The position numbers and the translations under genes were made by a program. Below the pieces are notes generated by a model. That model ran no database searches. It was not told the DNA's origin and was given only the letters and a program-made list of their open reading frames with translations. A stretch of 64,000 nucleotides of DNA from Ophiostoma sp. CBS 140.51 (lineage: Eukaryota; Ascomycota; Sordariomycetes; Ophiostomatales; Ophiostomataceae): contig JANSLP010000122.1 in NCBI GenBank assembly GCA_029298735.1, positions 22,910 through 86,909 on the forward strand, read 5' to 3'. Positions 33,569 to 44,848 of the stretch are shown here, one piece after another (the first letter of the stretch is position 1; each line of letters starts with the position of its first letter).

Positions 33569-33696
33569 GGCTGGCGAGCGTCAAGGCGAAAGGCTGCAAA
33601 AGAAAAAGGGTCGATTGTGTGCTTTGGCTGTCGAGTTTCGAAAGATAAGAAAAAGGATGATGACAGGTTATGTGTGAGTAAAGGAAAGGGCGAAAT
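33569..33696 (+). repeat. Direct dispersed repeat, copy 2
   Basis: Partner of 29072-29209. The two copies enclose the bZIP gene. This copy is more GC-rich and has a single version of the motif that is tandemly repeated at 29.2 kb. Confidence 0.6.
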
Positions 33697-33765
33697 GGTT
33701 TGGTTTTATGTAATGTGAATTGGGAGAAGAGAGGGGAAGGGGGAAGGGGGAATGGGACAAGGTAT

Positions 33766-33787
33766 AAAAAAAAAAAAAAAAAAAAAA
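33766..33787 (+). repeat. Poly(A) run of 22
   Basis: Homopolymer in non-coding DNA preceded by a purine-rich stretch. Could be a simple repeat or the poly(A) tail of a retroposed sequence; no retroposed gene is visible upstream. Confidence 0.8.
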
Positions 33788-36700
33788 GAGGGCTGTCCGT
33801 CCGGGGGAAGGAGCGAGGGCGCGCGCGTGGGCGGAGGCGAATACTAGAAAAGAAAGAGCAACGTTTGGCTTTTCTTTTTGACAGTGGCGCTTTCCGTTTT
33901 TGATATATCTGGGCGATCTACGTCGAGACAGATCGACTTTCGGATAAGATCTTTTGAATTTGTTTGTTCGTGAAGATGGGAATATGAGAGAAAGTAGTAG
34001 GAGAGAATGTGAGACGAAAGGCGGAGGGAAAATTCAGTCTACAAAAGACAAACAGGCCAAAAAAGAAAAGAAACGCAAAGAACGACGGACGACGGCTGTT
34101 GAGACGTCCATGTCCACGCACCACCATTTGCTCCTTCCTTGCCGTTTGCCCTGCCATTCCTTTCCTTTTTCTCGCAGTTCGTGCCTGCCATTTTCTGCCC
34201 TTTCCCCCTTCTTCCTTCCCCCTCTTTCGCACCCTCTCCACACACATCGTCGATGGGCCCCTTCCCTAGTTGGCTTTCATCTGCGGAACAACCAAGACGG
34301 AAAGACCACAACGGAGAAACAGGCAGGCACGAAGGCGAGCAGGCCTGCCCTTCCTTGGTCTCCCTTGCCAGTCCATGCCGTGACGGTCATTCATCAGAGT
34401 TTTCAGACAGAGTGGTCCTTCGCTTTGTTCCTGTTTTAGTGCGTGAGGACAGTGCTTGCCCTTTCTGACGTCTCCACCTGGAAAACGCTGGACTCCTCCC
34501 GCGGTGCGCTGTTGCAACAATACAACAAAAAAGGCAAGAGCGCCCACACTCCATACTCAGTAAAATCTTCGTCCCAGCTGGAAAGAGCCGCCAATTGCCA
34601 TTGCCATCTTATTCTATTGCTATTTCATTGCCAGGACAAACCGGCTGTTGAAGATGAAAACAAGGCGAGATTTTGATGAAAAATTTTCTCTCCAAAACAG
34701 CGCTGATCTCATTCATTTGGGGGAGTTGGAGGGTGTTAGTCTTTTAGCTTTTTCAGGGACCATTGGAGCCAACCAACCAGGTCGACTAACCACCAACCGT
34801 CCACCACCACCGTTTTCTCGGGAGGCAAGAGCGGTTGTTGGCTGGCTGCTGGATTCGGGCTGGCTGGACTTGGACTCAGCAGACGTCAGACGTCCCCTCC
34901 TCGCAAATTCAGTGGCTGTATAACAGTGGCCTTGTAATTGACGGATTTTCTCCTGCGGCTAGCCCGCCAAAAATGCTGCGAGCTGAAGTATTGTAGGCCA
35001 AGGCATTATTGTTCTCAAGGTGCAACCACGTCTCCGTTTTCAACGAAGAGAAGAGAACGTATGTCTTTGCCGTGATGTATTGGAGTATTGGATGTATGGT
35101 ACCTTTTCCTTGTCTCCTTCTTTTTTCGGTAGCACACTGACTGGACTTTGATCGTTCCTGTCTTCTCCTCAACAAAACGCCATAAAAAAAGTACGCATGA
35201 TCAATGCAAAAAACGGTGTCGGCCATTTCCCCTCTTTGTTCATTGTCCATCTGCCTGGTGTCCGTTCATCGCGTTGTTCACACTACACCCAAATCTGCCT
35301 GCCCCCAACATTCCGTCGGCCTTTGCTATTTTGAGGTAAGTTTTTTCAAGGTGTTAGTGGATATGTGGGAGGAGCTGACCTGACTTCAGGCACCTTGCCG
35401 AAATCGGGTTGTTTCTCCACTGGATTGTCCCTGCAAGGTCCCACGTTCGACCTCTGTGAGTAGTATGTCTTGGGTGGTCGACGAAGGTCTTGGAGCTTGT
35501 CTTGTGAGGAGCACGACTTACTGCACCTTGCTTCACGTCGAGAAGATCAGCCTACCTAGACAGGCCACGGGGACAGGATGGACGGCTATGAGGGGAGGAG
35601 AGGAGACACAACGAAGAGGCAGAAGAGGGGAAGGCATCACGTTGACGCCTCTCCTTTTTTCTGCATTGGTTTGCAGTGGACTGGAGACTCGAGTGAGGTT
35701 ATGGATTGAACATGGACGGACAGGCGTAAATATGCAATGCGCTGTCGACCACGTATGGCCTGGCAATATTGCGTATGGGCTATGTTAACGTGTCAACGAC
35801 AAAAAGGCCTGCGGGAACAGCTGCATCGCACTCACGCACACTGCGAGATCGGGGACGCCGGCTCCTGCCCTCTCTTTCAACCTTGCCCTGTCTTTTTCTC
35901 TTTCCCCATACTGTAACGCTGATATTACAGGGAGCGTCTCTTTCTTGTAGGGATCTCCAGCAGCGGACATGAGCCCTTTTCTTTGCTCTTCATCTATGAG
36001 AAAGCTTCCAAGAGGAAGACTGACACATGCGCTGATGCTGGACATGCTGGATCATGATGTGAGAGTGGAGGAGCTCTCTTGTGAACTGTGAAATGCAAAA
36101 GAATTGCCCGGGCCAATCAATGCTGGCACGACGGGAGATGGACCTTTCGGGTCTCCAGCTTTTTCTGGGTCGCTTTCCTCTCTCTGAAATTTGAACGTTT
36201 TTGCTTCTTTCCGCGCGCCGACGAAACAATTTTTCACGTCACCTGAGCGGATTTGGCGAGAGGGGGGGGAAGGTGGAAAAGGGAGAAAGGGGGGGAAAGA
36301 GCGAGCCATTGGTGTCTTGGCACTTTTTGGCATTTGTATTTCCCGCCCACCGACATCCGCTTGCCGCGCAGTCAGCTAACAACTGTAAAAGGAGTGCAGT
36401 AGCGGAGCCCGCCGACGCTCAAAAAGTGACCTGGCTTTGTATGCCAATTTGGTGACAACCGTAAGTACCTCGGCAGAGTCTGGTCGTGTAAGCGGGAATA
36501 CTCGTATTATTCTCTCTCTCTCTCTCGCCCTCGCCCCTTGTATCCTCTTCCATCAATTGCGCACTTCCAGCCCTTCAGCTTTGAACACAGAGCAAGTCAA
36601 GAGACGATGCTTCGTGGCACAAGAGGGCATATCTATTGACTCTATTGAAGTGAACGCCCGATTGCACGCGGCATGTGGCCTATTCGGGGCACTTCACACT

Positions 36701-37612
36701 TTGCACTTTGTGGTTTTTCTTTTTGCAGATGGAGATGTGGAAACGGTAAACATACCTTTCCGAGGAGCCGTGAAGCGAGAACGAGGTATGCAAGTCGACA
36801 ATATAAAACATGGAAGAGAGAGGCAAAAAGAAACACAACAATGGTTGGCGACGAAGCCGCCTATGCCCAGGAACGGCGGTGACTCTGCTCCTCATTTTTT
36901 TTTCTTCTTTCTTTTCTTCGGCGTGCCTGTGGCTACGTCGGATGATGCGGCCTTCTTAGATCTATTCCTCATACTCCTGGCACTGTCTTGTCGTATGCCG
37001 TGCTTTGTTTGCATTCGCAGACACTTCTCTCATCTCGTCGTCAGCTCGTCGGTTCTCGCTAGCTCTGTCGTCATTCTCACAGCCGCCTCGCTTCCTTTAA
37101 AAGAGGAGCTGTGTTAGGCACTAAAAGTGTGTGCATCATCTTGCTGGATCTGCCGACGTTTCTGAAGCAAAAGGCGTCTTCCACAAAGAGGGAAAAAAGG
37201 CGAGAAGAGTACTCCAGTCCGTACACACAAAGTCGAAGGAGCAGGGGTACGAACACTCCGACGTCTGCTGCTGGAGAAGTCCAGCGAAGAAAAAAGCCGC
37301 GATGGTCTGAGCTTTGTGAGAGTGAGAGAGACGAAAGCAAGAGTCGACGCATCCTGGCATCCCACTGCTCCCACTCCATCCCACTCTCTCCACAGAAGTG
37401 ACCCCCATTTCTTCCTTCCCAGACGGTCAATCCAAAGGGCGCTCACGCCCACAGCTGGCAGCCTGCAAGCCTCTCTTTTTCTCCTCGAAAAACTCGCAAG
37501 AGCCAATAAAACGCCCACCCACCCACACCTGGCCAGGGAAACGAAATGACGCGACACACCTTGGAAGCGCCTTTTGGGTCTTTTGGCTTGCCTTTGGTTG
37601 CCCTTTCGACAC

Positions 37613-37624
37613 CTTCTAGAAGGA
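37613..37624. repeat. 12-bp perfect palindrome resembling a heat-shock element
   Basis: CCTTCTAGAAGG is self-complementary and is followed by GATTC. This gives inverted TTC/GAA units, but with a 3-nt gap where a canonical element has 2. Only weak regulatory evidence. Confidence 0.4.
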
Positions 37625-39888
37625 TTCTAGCGCGAGAACATTTATGCCTCGTTTCATCCATTGCGGGCGATCTGCTGTGCAAAAGGTGGGGACCTCGACA
37701 GGGGCACACTGATGCGCAAAAGCATTGGGCTCTTGCCATACGGTAGTCGCATAGGACTCGAGACTACTGAGTAAAGACTCGATATTCAAGGCAGGCGCGA
37801 GCAACGTCGAATGAAGATGCGTAGGCTCATCGTCATTTCTTAAATTTCCATTGTCTTTTGTCCAACACCCATTTCCCCTCCTCGCTTCTCCTTATCATAG
37901 GCTGCAGGAACAAAATGTCCAGGTGGACATCGACAAAGACAAGAGCTGTGTCTTCCACACCACCCATGTCGTTCCACTGAACGAAGCTAGTATCGAAAAT
38001 GTCGAGCAGCCAACACAGCACATCAAAAGACGTTTCCCCACGTCGCCAAAAAAAAGCACGAGCCTCACACCAAGAGAAAGAGTGAGTGGGCATACGCCCG
38101 TGACGGGCTCGCCGGAATTGTAGACCAACTCAAGCGGTGGCGAGAGGCACTGACCAGGACATACCAAAAAGAGGCTTTACCCACCCCTGATATTACGACG
38201 CAAATAAGGCGAGATGACACGGTGCCAGCCAGACCAGGAAGACGAGGCAGGGCCGCCCAAACAACAGCCTGGTCTTGTCCCGATGGGGGCTGACGCGGTT
38301 TTGGGGCGCCGATGCACGGGGCAAGTCGTCGATGGTGTGCTTGATTGTTCCTGGTTTGGAATATGCATAAAAGCTTTGGGAGCCTTCCTGTTTGCAAAGT
38401 ACGACGCAAACCTCACCGGTCTTGACGAAGTCCTCTGCTGTCTCTGTTGCCCCTGTCTTCTCACCACCTCGTCTCCTCCCACCTCTTCCCCCTTGGCAGC
38501 CCGTGCCCCGCGGATCCGGCACTTCCCTGATGCGCATCGGTGATCCCGGAGTCGGCTGCGTTCTGGTCTGAGTCTCTGTACCTCTTCTGTCTGGGCACCA
38601 TCGTATCAAGAGGGGGTGTGGGATGTTCAAGTGCATCGGACTCCATACGATGGATCAATAAAGCAGGGAAGCAATAGAACGACGAAGCAATTAGATAGCA
38701 ATGCAAGATGTGCGTCGTAGAGATGCGACACAAACCTCCTTTTGGCTGCATCGACCACCAATCCCCATCCTATCAAGCCAAGCTATATGTCATTTCTCGC
38801 TGCCGAGTCTCCGAGAGACAAAATCAAAATCAGATCTCGTCAACTCCGGATGAGACAAAACATTAAAAGATGGAGACGTAGTTGGGGACTCCACGGAGTG
38901 CGATCTTGAGAGTAGAGAGAGAAGGCCAAATTGTCGACTCTGGAAAGATCAGACATCAAAATGACATCTGCAAATCGAAATCATCCTTATCAGAGGGTCG
39001 TTTCCTCAAAGTCTTGGCTGTCCACTCTTCCAGGGGCATTCTCCATAACACGGTAGAGCCGCTACCAGGTCAGGACAGACCACTCGAAAATGCCGTGCCC
39101 CTTGCAGATGAGCACCGGGTAGGCCGTAAGGATGGCACAGTACTCGGATGGTCTGCATGAAAAGGTAGATCGACGAAGCACAGAGATTGTGTGCACGACG
39201 CTCTCAGATGATGGAACGTGCGGGCGCTTTTGACCACTGCAATTGTAGATCACGTGATAAGTCACCGACCACAACACCGACCCGCTATTGGCCGCCTTGT
39301 TGCTAGTGGACACACGGCAGAAGGGTGAGGGAGCTTGGGCCACCTGGAAAGTAAACAAACCCCTTCGCTCCAGCCAAACAGACGCGCCGCTGTTCTTTTC
39401 CCACCAAAACACACCAAAACACAGCTTTTTGTTGTCTTCCTCCGTCATTGCTCCCAACCCAACTGAGCCACTCTTCCTTTTTTCTCGCGCTCCTCACTCT
39501 CACTATTTTCGAGTTCTCCTCTTTTTTTCTTGCCCTAAACGGCGTGTGATCCGGGATCAACGTCTTTCCAACGTCAATTCTTGCCACCACCATTCGAGAC
39601 AGACCACTCTTTTCTTCTGTCTCCTTCTGCTGTCATCCACCACGTTGACATCATCGCCGTTCTGCTTTTGGGGTTGATAGTGTGATATTTCGGTTGCCTA
39701 TTGCCAGGGTTTGTTTACTTGCAAACTGCAACCCCCGGCAGACCGTGTCGTATTTCTCATCTCCCCGCTTCCACTCGACCTTTTTCCCTTTACTCTTCCG
39801 CTTCTCACCACCTTCCATCACCACTACGCACGATCCACCTGCTCTCACACACCAGATATCACCGACCTTTCAGTTTTCAGCTTCAACA

Positions 39889-42660
39889 ATGGCGCCGTTG
39901 ACTCGACGCCGCTCGGCTCGGCTGGCCAGCAACTCCAAGGTAGGACATCTTTTCACTTGCCTTCTTAGTATTCATGACCCTCTAACCGCGTTGCAGCCCA
40001 CCGGAGTGGCCGCCACGCCCGACCTCGACTCCCTCACCGAACAGATTGAAGAACAGCCGTCCTCTCCCGTTATGCATGCGCCACAGACGCCCGCCGGCTC
40101 GTCGCCCGTCAAGCCGTCCAAGTCCGAGATGCGGCCCGGCAAGGCTAATGGAGCCATGGCTCCGCCATCTTCTGCCCTCCGTCTGGGCTTCACCGACATT
40201 GGTGACGCCAGCAGACTGGAGAGCCCGACTACAACCAAGAACAACAAGATTGCCGCATCCGCCACAATGAAGGCCGTCTTGCCCGAAGACGGCAACGAGA
40301 CACCCTCCAAGAAGCGGTCACCGCTGTCTTCCATCTCGCCCTTTACCTTTCGCTTCTCTCGTCTCAAGGGCAAGACAAGTACGGAGGAGACTGCCTCAGA
40401 GGCTGCTGGTTTTGCCTCTACTGCTGCCAGCCCTAGCAAGGCGACGGGCACACCTGACCTGGGTCTGAGCGACGAGGCGCGTCGCATGATGGAAGAGCTG
40501 CGCGAGGAGGCACAAAAGATCCGCGCGGACCTCGAGGTGGAGCGGGAGCAAGAGCGCGCTCGCGAGGAAGAGGACATTGCCAATGGCCGCAAGATCGCCA
40601 AGCCCAAGAGCCGTGCTGGCCGCTACAGTGCCGCCCACACGGCAGAGTTCAGTAAGATGGACTCGATTGCCAACCACCCATCGGCTTTCCGCGCGTCGCG
40701 CTATACACCCGTCAAATCGACAGCGACTCCTTCTGCAGCAGCGACGCCGGCCATCTCTACTCAGGCGCGTGGTCTTAAGCGGACACAGTCCAAGGCTAAC
40801 TTGGACGAGACGCCTCGAGTCAAGACGACCAGAACGCCTGCTGCTGTGCCCAGCTCGGCGGCTGCTGCGTCCGTGTCGCCAGCTAAGAGAGCCTACAACC
40901 CATTGTTTGGTAACGACCAGAGCCACGGTGGTATCGATAACAAGCCGCCCCAGTCTGCTCGCAAGGGAAACCTCCTCTTCCCTCCTGCAAACGCAAACGA
41001 TAGCCCGCAGCAGCCCATTTCTGCCGCCAAGCGTATCAAGCAGAACATTGGTGATGACGCGTCAAGTAGCCGCCCTGTTTCACGCGATGGCAGCTCTCTG
41101 CCACGGCCTGCCGGTCTGGCCAGTAGTGTGTCCAGCCTGAGCCGTTCGCACACGACAGCCTCACTTCTCACGCCGACCAAGGCATCATCCTCTCTGGCTC
41201 GGTCAACCAGCGTTAGGACGCCGGGTACGAGCACGGCTACCACCACTGCCGCGACTGCCAACACAAGCAGCCACCTGCAGCACAAGACACCGACAAAGAC
41301 GCCTAGCAAGACGCCGATGCAGCTGTTTTCGACTCTCAAGCGGTCGGCCACGACCAGCAGCCTGCAGACGTCTGTGCGCACACCTCCTGCTGCGTCTACT
41401 GTGAAGACTGTTGAGGCCGAGAAGCCCAACGTGAGCAAGCCTGCCGCAAGCAAACCTACACCGATCATGTCGCGTGCCATTGGGTCGATCAAGAAGACAA
41501 CCGCGCCCACCTTTGCCACTGCAAGGGGTCCCGCCCAGCCTAACACGAGCACGGCTCGGAGCGTGATCCCAGTCACGACGTCCTTTGGCCCGACGGTCAT
41601 GGCGTTTTCCAAGACGCCTGCTCCTCCTCGGATGGCTGATCGTGTCATGGCGCCTCGCGTACCAGCCACTACGCCGCGCCGTAAGCTGGCCAAGCGTGTG
41701 GCCTTTACTCCTGGCACTGCTCGGGCTGTGATGTCAGAGAAGTCGCCTTCTCTCTTCCGATCGGGTATCCCCCGCTCTGCCCTGAAGAACACGGGAGCTC
41801 AAGATTCAGATATGCAAGTCGATGGCAAGGATGAGATTGCGGACTCGCCTAGCGTGCGTCGCCGCCTCGGTACTACCATCTACTACCCTGATCTTTCGGG
41901 TCATGAGCTGCTGCGCGGTTCTTCTGGTTCGGACGTCAAGGAGGAGAAGGGTCTCTCACCGGTAGCAACACTTGCCCCTCCCACGGCTCCTCCTCCTTCA
42001 GTCCCGGGCACCTTTACGTTCCGCAGCGACAAGACCATCAACTTTGGTCAGACATCGCCCACTGGCTTCGGTTCTTCGCCTGGCCAGGCCAGCCTGCGTC
42101 AAGTCCGTTCGTCAACGTCTTCTGTCCCCAAGATCCCAGGTAGCTTCCCAGGCGGTAGCCACGTCGGCGACGTGTTCCAAGCCCTTGTGGCCACTGAGGG
42201 CTCGAACAAAGAGAATGCCCGTCCTGTGGCAATCATTCCGCACGGCATCACCAACAAGAAGCGTCACCGTGTCAGTGAGGCCGAGGAAGAGGCCGAAGAG
42301 GAGGCTGCCCAGCGTGCCGCCAAGAAGCGCAAGAACGCTCCTGTTCCCGAGGGCGAGGCTCTTCTTGCACCGCGCCTGGTTGGCAAGACTGTTCCCCCTT
42401 CGACCGCTGGCGGTAATAGCACCTTTGGCGGCATGAGGAGCTCACCCCACAAGATGATGTCTCCTCAAAAGTCAGCTCTTCACAAGACGTCTCCTTCAAA
42501 GACGATGACGCCACAAAAGACAGTCACCTTCTCTGCTGCACCCAGTGCCAGCAAGACACCCGTTGCTGGCAAGACTCCGGGCTCGGCAGCAGCCAAGAAG
42601 CGGCCCATTCTCAGCATGAGCCGCTTGAACAGCTTGGCACGGCCGAAGCTGAGGAAGTGA
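39889..42660 (+). CDS. Large basic S/T-P-rich protein with KEN box, function unknown
   Basis: Exon 1 39889-39939 and exon 2 39997-42660, 904 aa; the intron is 57 nt with a CTAAC branch site and TTGCAG acceptor. Because 57 is a multiple of three and has no stop, an unspliced frame also stays open. The N-terminus MAPLTRRRSARLASNSK is basic. A charged coiled-coil-like helix spans about residues 175-215. The rest is rich in Ser, Thr, Pro and Lys, with dozens of TP/SP sites, including clustered TPTKTPSKTP and SPHK/SPQK/TPQK. KRVAFTPGTAR lies near residue 585. A KEN box (SNKENARP) near residue 755 is a recognised APC/C degron type. The C-terminus ends RPILSMSRLNSLARPKLRK. These features suggest a nuclear or spindle protein regulated by Cdk and proteolysis; this is inference, as no family is recognised. 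Confidence 0.85.
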   Translation: MAPLTRRRSARLASNSKVGHLFTCLLSIHDPLTALQPTGVAATPDLDSLTEQIEEQPSSPVMHAPQTPAGSSPVKPSKSEMRPGKANGAMAPPSSALRLGFTDIGDASRLESPTTTKNNKIAASATMKAVLPEDGNETPSKKRSPLSSISPFTFRFSRLKGKTSTEETASEAAGFASTAASPSKATGTPDLGLSDEARRMMEELREEAQKIRADLEVEREQERAREEEDIANGRKIAKPKSRAGRYSAAHTAEFSKMDSIANHPSAFRASRYTPVKSTATPSAAATPAISTQARGLKRTQSKANLDETPRVKTTRTPAAVPSSAAAASVSPAKRAYNPLFGNDQSHGGIDNKPPQSARKGNLLFPPANANDSPQQPISAAKRIKQNIGDDASSSRPVSRDGSSLPRPAGLASSVSSLSRSHTTASLLTPTKASSSLARSTSVRTPGTSTATTTAATANTSSHLQHKTPTKTPSKTPMQLFSTLKRSATTSSLQTSVRTPPAASTVKTVEAEKPNVSKPAASKPTPIMSRAIGSIKKTTAPTFATARGPAQPNTSTARSVIPVTTSFGPTVMAFSKTPAPPRMADRVMAPRVPATTPRRKLAKRVAFTPGTARAVMSEKSPSLFRSGIPRSALKNTGAQDSDMQVDGKDEIADSPSVRRRLGTTIYYPDLSGHELLRGSSGSDVKEEKGLSPVATLAPPTAPPPSVPGTFTFRSDKTINFGQTSPTGFGSSPGQASLRQVRSSTSSVPKIPGSFPGGSHVGDVFQALVATEGSNKENARPVAIIPHGITNKKRHRVSEAEEEAEEEAAQRAAKKRKNAPVPEGEALLAPRLVGKTVPPSTAGGNSTFGGMRSSPHKMMSPQKSALHKTSPSKTMTPQKTVTFSAAPSASKTPVAGKTPGSAAAKKRPILSMSRLNSLARPKLRK

Positions 42661-43445
42661 CCGACAGTATGATGAAGTGAGGAGTCAAAGATGGATACAT
42701 ATTTTGCGACTGCATTGCACTGGGCGACAATTTCTTGTTGGGCCTATGGCGTTGACTCTTTGAAACTCTGGACTGGGCGACAAAGAGAAGTGTTTTGATA
42801 CGGTGTTTTGAGATTTTTTTGGTTTTCTGCAGGCTGTTCAGCCTCTCTTAGCATGGCGTTGGCAACTTGGGAACACACCAACGAAGACTGAGCATCGCAC
42901 AAGTGCGTGATGGCAAAGAGTACCCTGCAAGTGTTTGGGGCTACTTCAGGCTTCTTTCCCATGACTTTGCCAAACGACCGTCTGCTTTATGTACACTATT
43001 TGCGATTTTTGCTTTTCACAAGTTTGGGAAACGTATAGGGATTATTGGCCTTGATGGCGGACACACGGACGGGGGACATTAAAAACTGGCATCTAGTCCC
43101 GGAGTAATTTGATCTTTCTTGACATCTACAATGCTGCCTTGAACTTGGTGAAAGACGAAATGTAAATGGGGGATAAGAGGTGATGTAAAAGTGCACTAAT
43201 TACACAGCAAAATGACACTAAAAATGCGTAATTGTATGCTACAGCTGCAGTGCTACTTAGTAAACTGAGCTATACTAGGAGCAGTCTCGTCACGTGCAAA
43301 TATGTCCTAGGAGCCAACCTTCGACAGCTCCCCACTAAAACCGACGTCGTGCCTTGTCTTGACAGCCTCCTCTGAACTTCACCTCCATCGCCACCTCAAT
43401 AACGTCTCGCCATCCAGCGCGCGCACACACCTCACAACCGCATCC
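42661..43445. other. Spacer between 904-aa protein gene and MED10
   Basis: No gene seen. Contains the 3' flank of the upstream gene and the promoter and leader of MED10. Confidence 0.6.
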
Positions 43446-44375
43446 ATGGCGCCCATAGGACACTCCGCGACGGCGCAGGCGGAGAGTGAGTTAATGTCCC
43501 ACTCCAAGGAACGTCAATTGCTTCTTGCTAATGTGTTTTCAGCCGCCATTCGCGACACCATTCAGTCCCTCTACAATGTCATGCTCCACACAAGCGCCTA
43601 CAACGCCGCGGGGAACCATACGTCCCTCGACGCCTTGATTGCCGAAGTGCGCATCCTGTCGCAAGCCCTGCAGGAAGTCAACGCGGTCGTCGAAAACGAC
43701 AACGACGGGGGGCGCGACGCCGCGCCACTTACCCTCGATAGCACAAGCACCAGCACCAACCACCGCAACCTGCCGTCGGTACCCCGCGACCTTGTCCAGT
43801 ACGTCGAGGCGGGCCGCAACCCCGACATTTACACCCGCGAGTTTGTCGAGCTCGTGCGCCGGACGAACCAGCTACGGGCAGGCAAGAGGGGCGCGTTTGC
43901 GCAGTTTCGGGATACACTGGCCGGGCAGATCCGGTCGGCGCTGCCGGAGCTGGGCGGAGATGTCGACCGGATTATGGAAGCGGTGGCGGAGACCCAAGGC
44001 CAGGAGACGGCGCCCAACACGAGGGTGTCCCCCGACGGTAGTAAGGCGACCGTTGTGGGCGATGGGGAGACGCCGGCCGCCAATACTGCGTCAGCGGTGG
44101 CAGGCCCTGCCAACTTGTCCGCCTCGGCATCGCCTTCTGCTCATCTAGGGAGTGGCAGCAACCAGGCCGGCGCGGGCACGCTATCGGGCAACTCGGATGC
44201 AGGTTCTAATGCGACCTCTGCACCGACGACGATTGACATGATGGGCATCCTGCCGTCGACGCCGCAACCGATATCTGCAGCAGGAGGAGGAGCGACCAGC
44301 GGGAGTGCAACAGGAGGGGCTGCTACTGGCGAAGGAGCAGGCAGTGGCGCACAGGACGCGATGGAGACGTCGTAG
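43446..44375 (+). CDS. MED10: Mediator complex subunit 10
   Basis: Exon 1 43446-43485 and exon 2 43543-44375, 290 aa. The 57-nt intron has GTGAGT, a GCTAATG branch site and TTTTCAG. Splicing gives AQAETAIRDTIQSLYNVM, the conserved Med10 start, whereas the unspliced frame inserts 19 residues before it. The family block LVQYVEAGRNPDIYTREFVE lies near residues 102-121, followed by a region around FRDTLAGQIRSALPEL. Med10 (yeast Nut2) is an essential subunit of the Mediator middle module, linking activators to RNA polymerase II. Fungal homologues are commonly near 150-200 aa; this one has an extra C-terminal tail of about 110 residues rich in Ala, Gly, Ser and Thr, probably disordered. A further TATA-less, CT/AC-rich leader lies upstream. 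Confidence 0.93.
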   Translation: MAPIGHSATAQAESELMSHSKERQLLLANVFSAAIRDTIQSLYNVMLHTSAYNAAGNHTSLDALIAEVRILSQALQEVNAVVENDNDGGRDAAPLTLDSTSTSTNHRNLPSVPRDLVQYVEAGRNPDIYTREFVELVRRTNQLRAGKRGAFAQFRDTLAGQIRSALPELGGDVDRIMEAVAETQGQETAPNTRVSPDGSKATVVGDGETPAANTASAVAGPANLSASASPSAHLGSGSNQAGAGTLSGNSDAGSNATSAPTTIDMMGILPSTPQPISAAGGGATSGSATGGAATGEGAGSGAQDAMETS

Positions 44376-44848
44376 GTGGACGGGCGTGGACGGGCGTGGA
44401 CGGGAGGGAAAGATCCCGCATGTACAAAAGAACATTCGTTGTAATATATACCCCCGGAGGCGTTATTGGAGGGCACCTCGGTACTTTCCTTGTCAGAATA
44501 TCAAAAGCAAACAAAACACCAAGTGGGGCGTTGACAAAGTCAGTGAAATTTTATTAATCACACGCCGAGAGTGTTTCCTCCCATGAGGTGTTTCATCCCA
44601 TGAGATAAAACTGGCAGTTACTTTTTATGTCGAAATTGAGACGGTAGAAGAAAGGTAAGCCCCAGCCCACAGGGTATAAATGATGAGCTATGCAATGCAG
44701 GAAAGATGAACAATAACAAACAGTTGTAAAGAAAGAATAAGAAAACGCCATCCCAGTGCATAAACATCATACACTCCTCTACACCAATGCCCCCGTATAA
44801 ACACAATAATTACTCCTTCTCTGCCATCTCTGTCACCGCCGGCTCGTC
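44376..44848. other. Convergent spacer between MED10 and gelsolin-like gene
   Basis: A 473-nt gap between two 3' ends. Three copies of a GGACGGGCGT-type 10-mer follow the MED10 stop (about 44378-44404). No gene seen. Confidence 0.7.

Larger units (their letters stand above)
32025..39888. other. 7.9-kb gene-free spacer between divergent genes
   Basis: Upstream DNA of both the bZIP gene (minus) and the 904-aa protein gene (plus). I find no conserved protein or RNA gene. Contents include copy 2 of a direct repeat (33569-33696), a 22-A run (33766-33787), purine runs near 36265-36300, a palindrome at 37613-37624, and a long CT-rich leader at 39400-39880. The longest open frame (36437-37117, plus, 226 codons) shows no motif or coding bias that I can recognise. 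The length suggests extensive regulation or unannotated non-coding RNA. Confidence 0.5.

Noticed and set aside
35370..35460. tRNA-like sequence around GTTCGACC
   Set aside because: No acceptor or anticodon stem can be formed on either strand.
36437..37117. 226-codon plus-strand open frame
   Set aside because: Codon use and residue pattern look random, it crosses poly-T runs giving an oligo-Phe stretch, and no start or splice context supports it.
37613..37640. Heat-shock element
   Set aside because: The TTC/GAA units have a 3-nt rather than 2-nt spacing and the site is 2.2 kb from the nearest start codon; kept only as a palindrome.
38193..38751. Overlapping minus-strand frames of 147 and 96 codons
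   Set aside because: Short stretches look protein-like but there is no consistent frame, splice pattern or recognisable motif.
40893..41792. 299-codon minus-strand frame opposite the KEN-box gene
   Set aside because: Shadow frame; Val/Leu/Arg-rich without domain structure.
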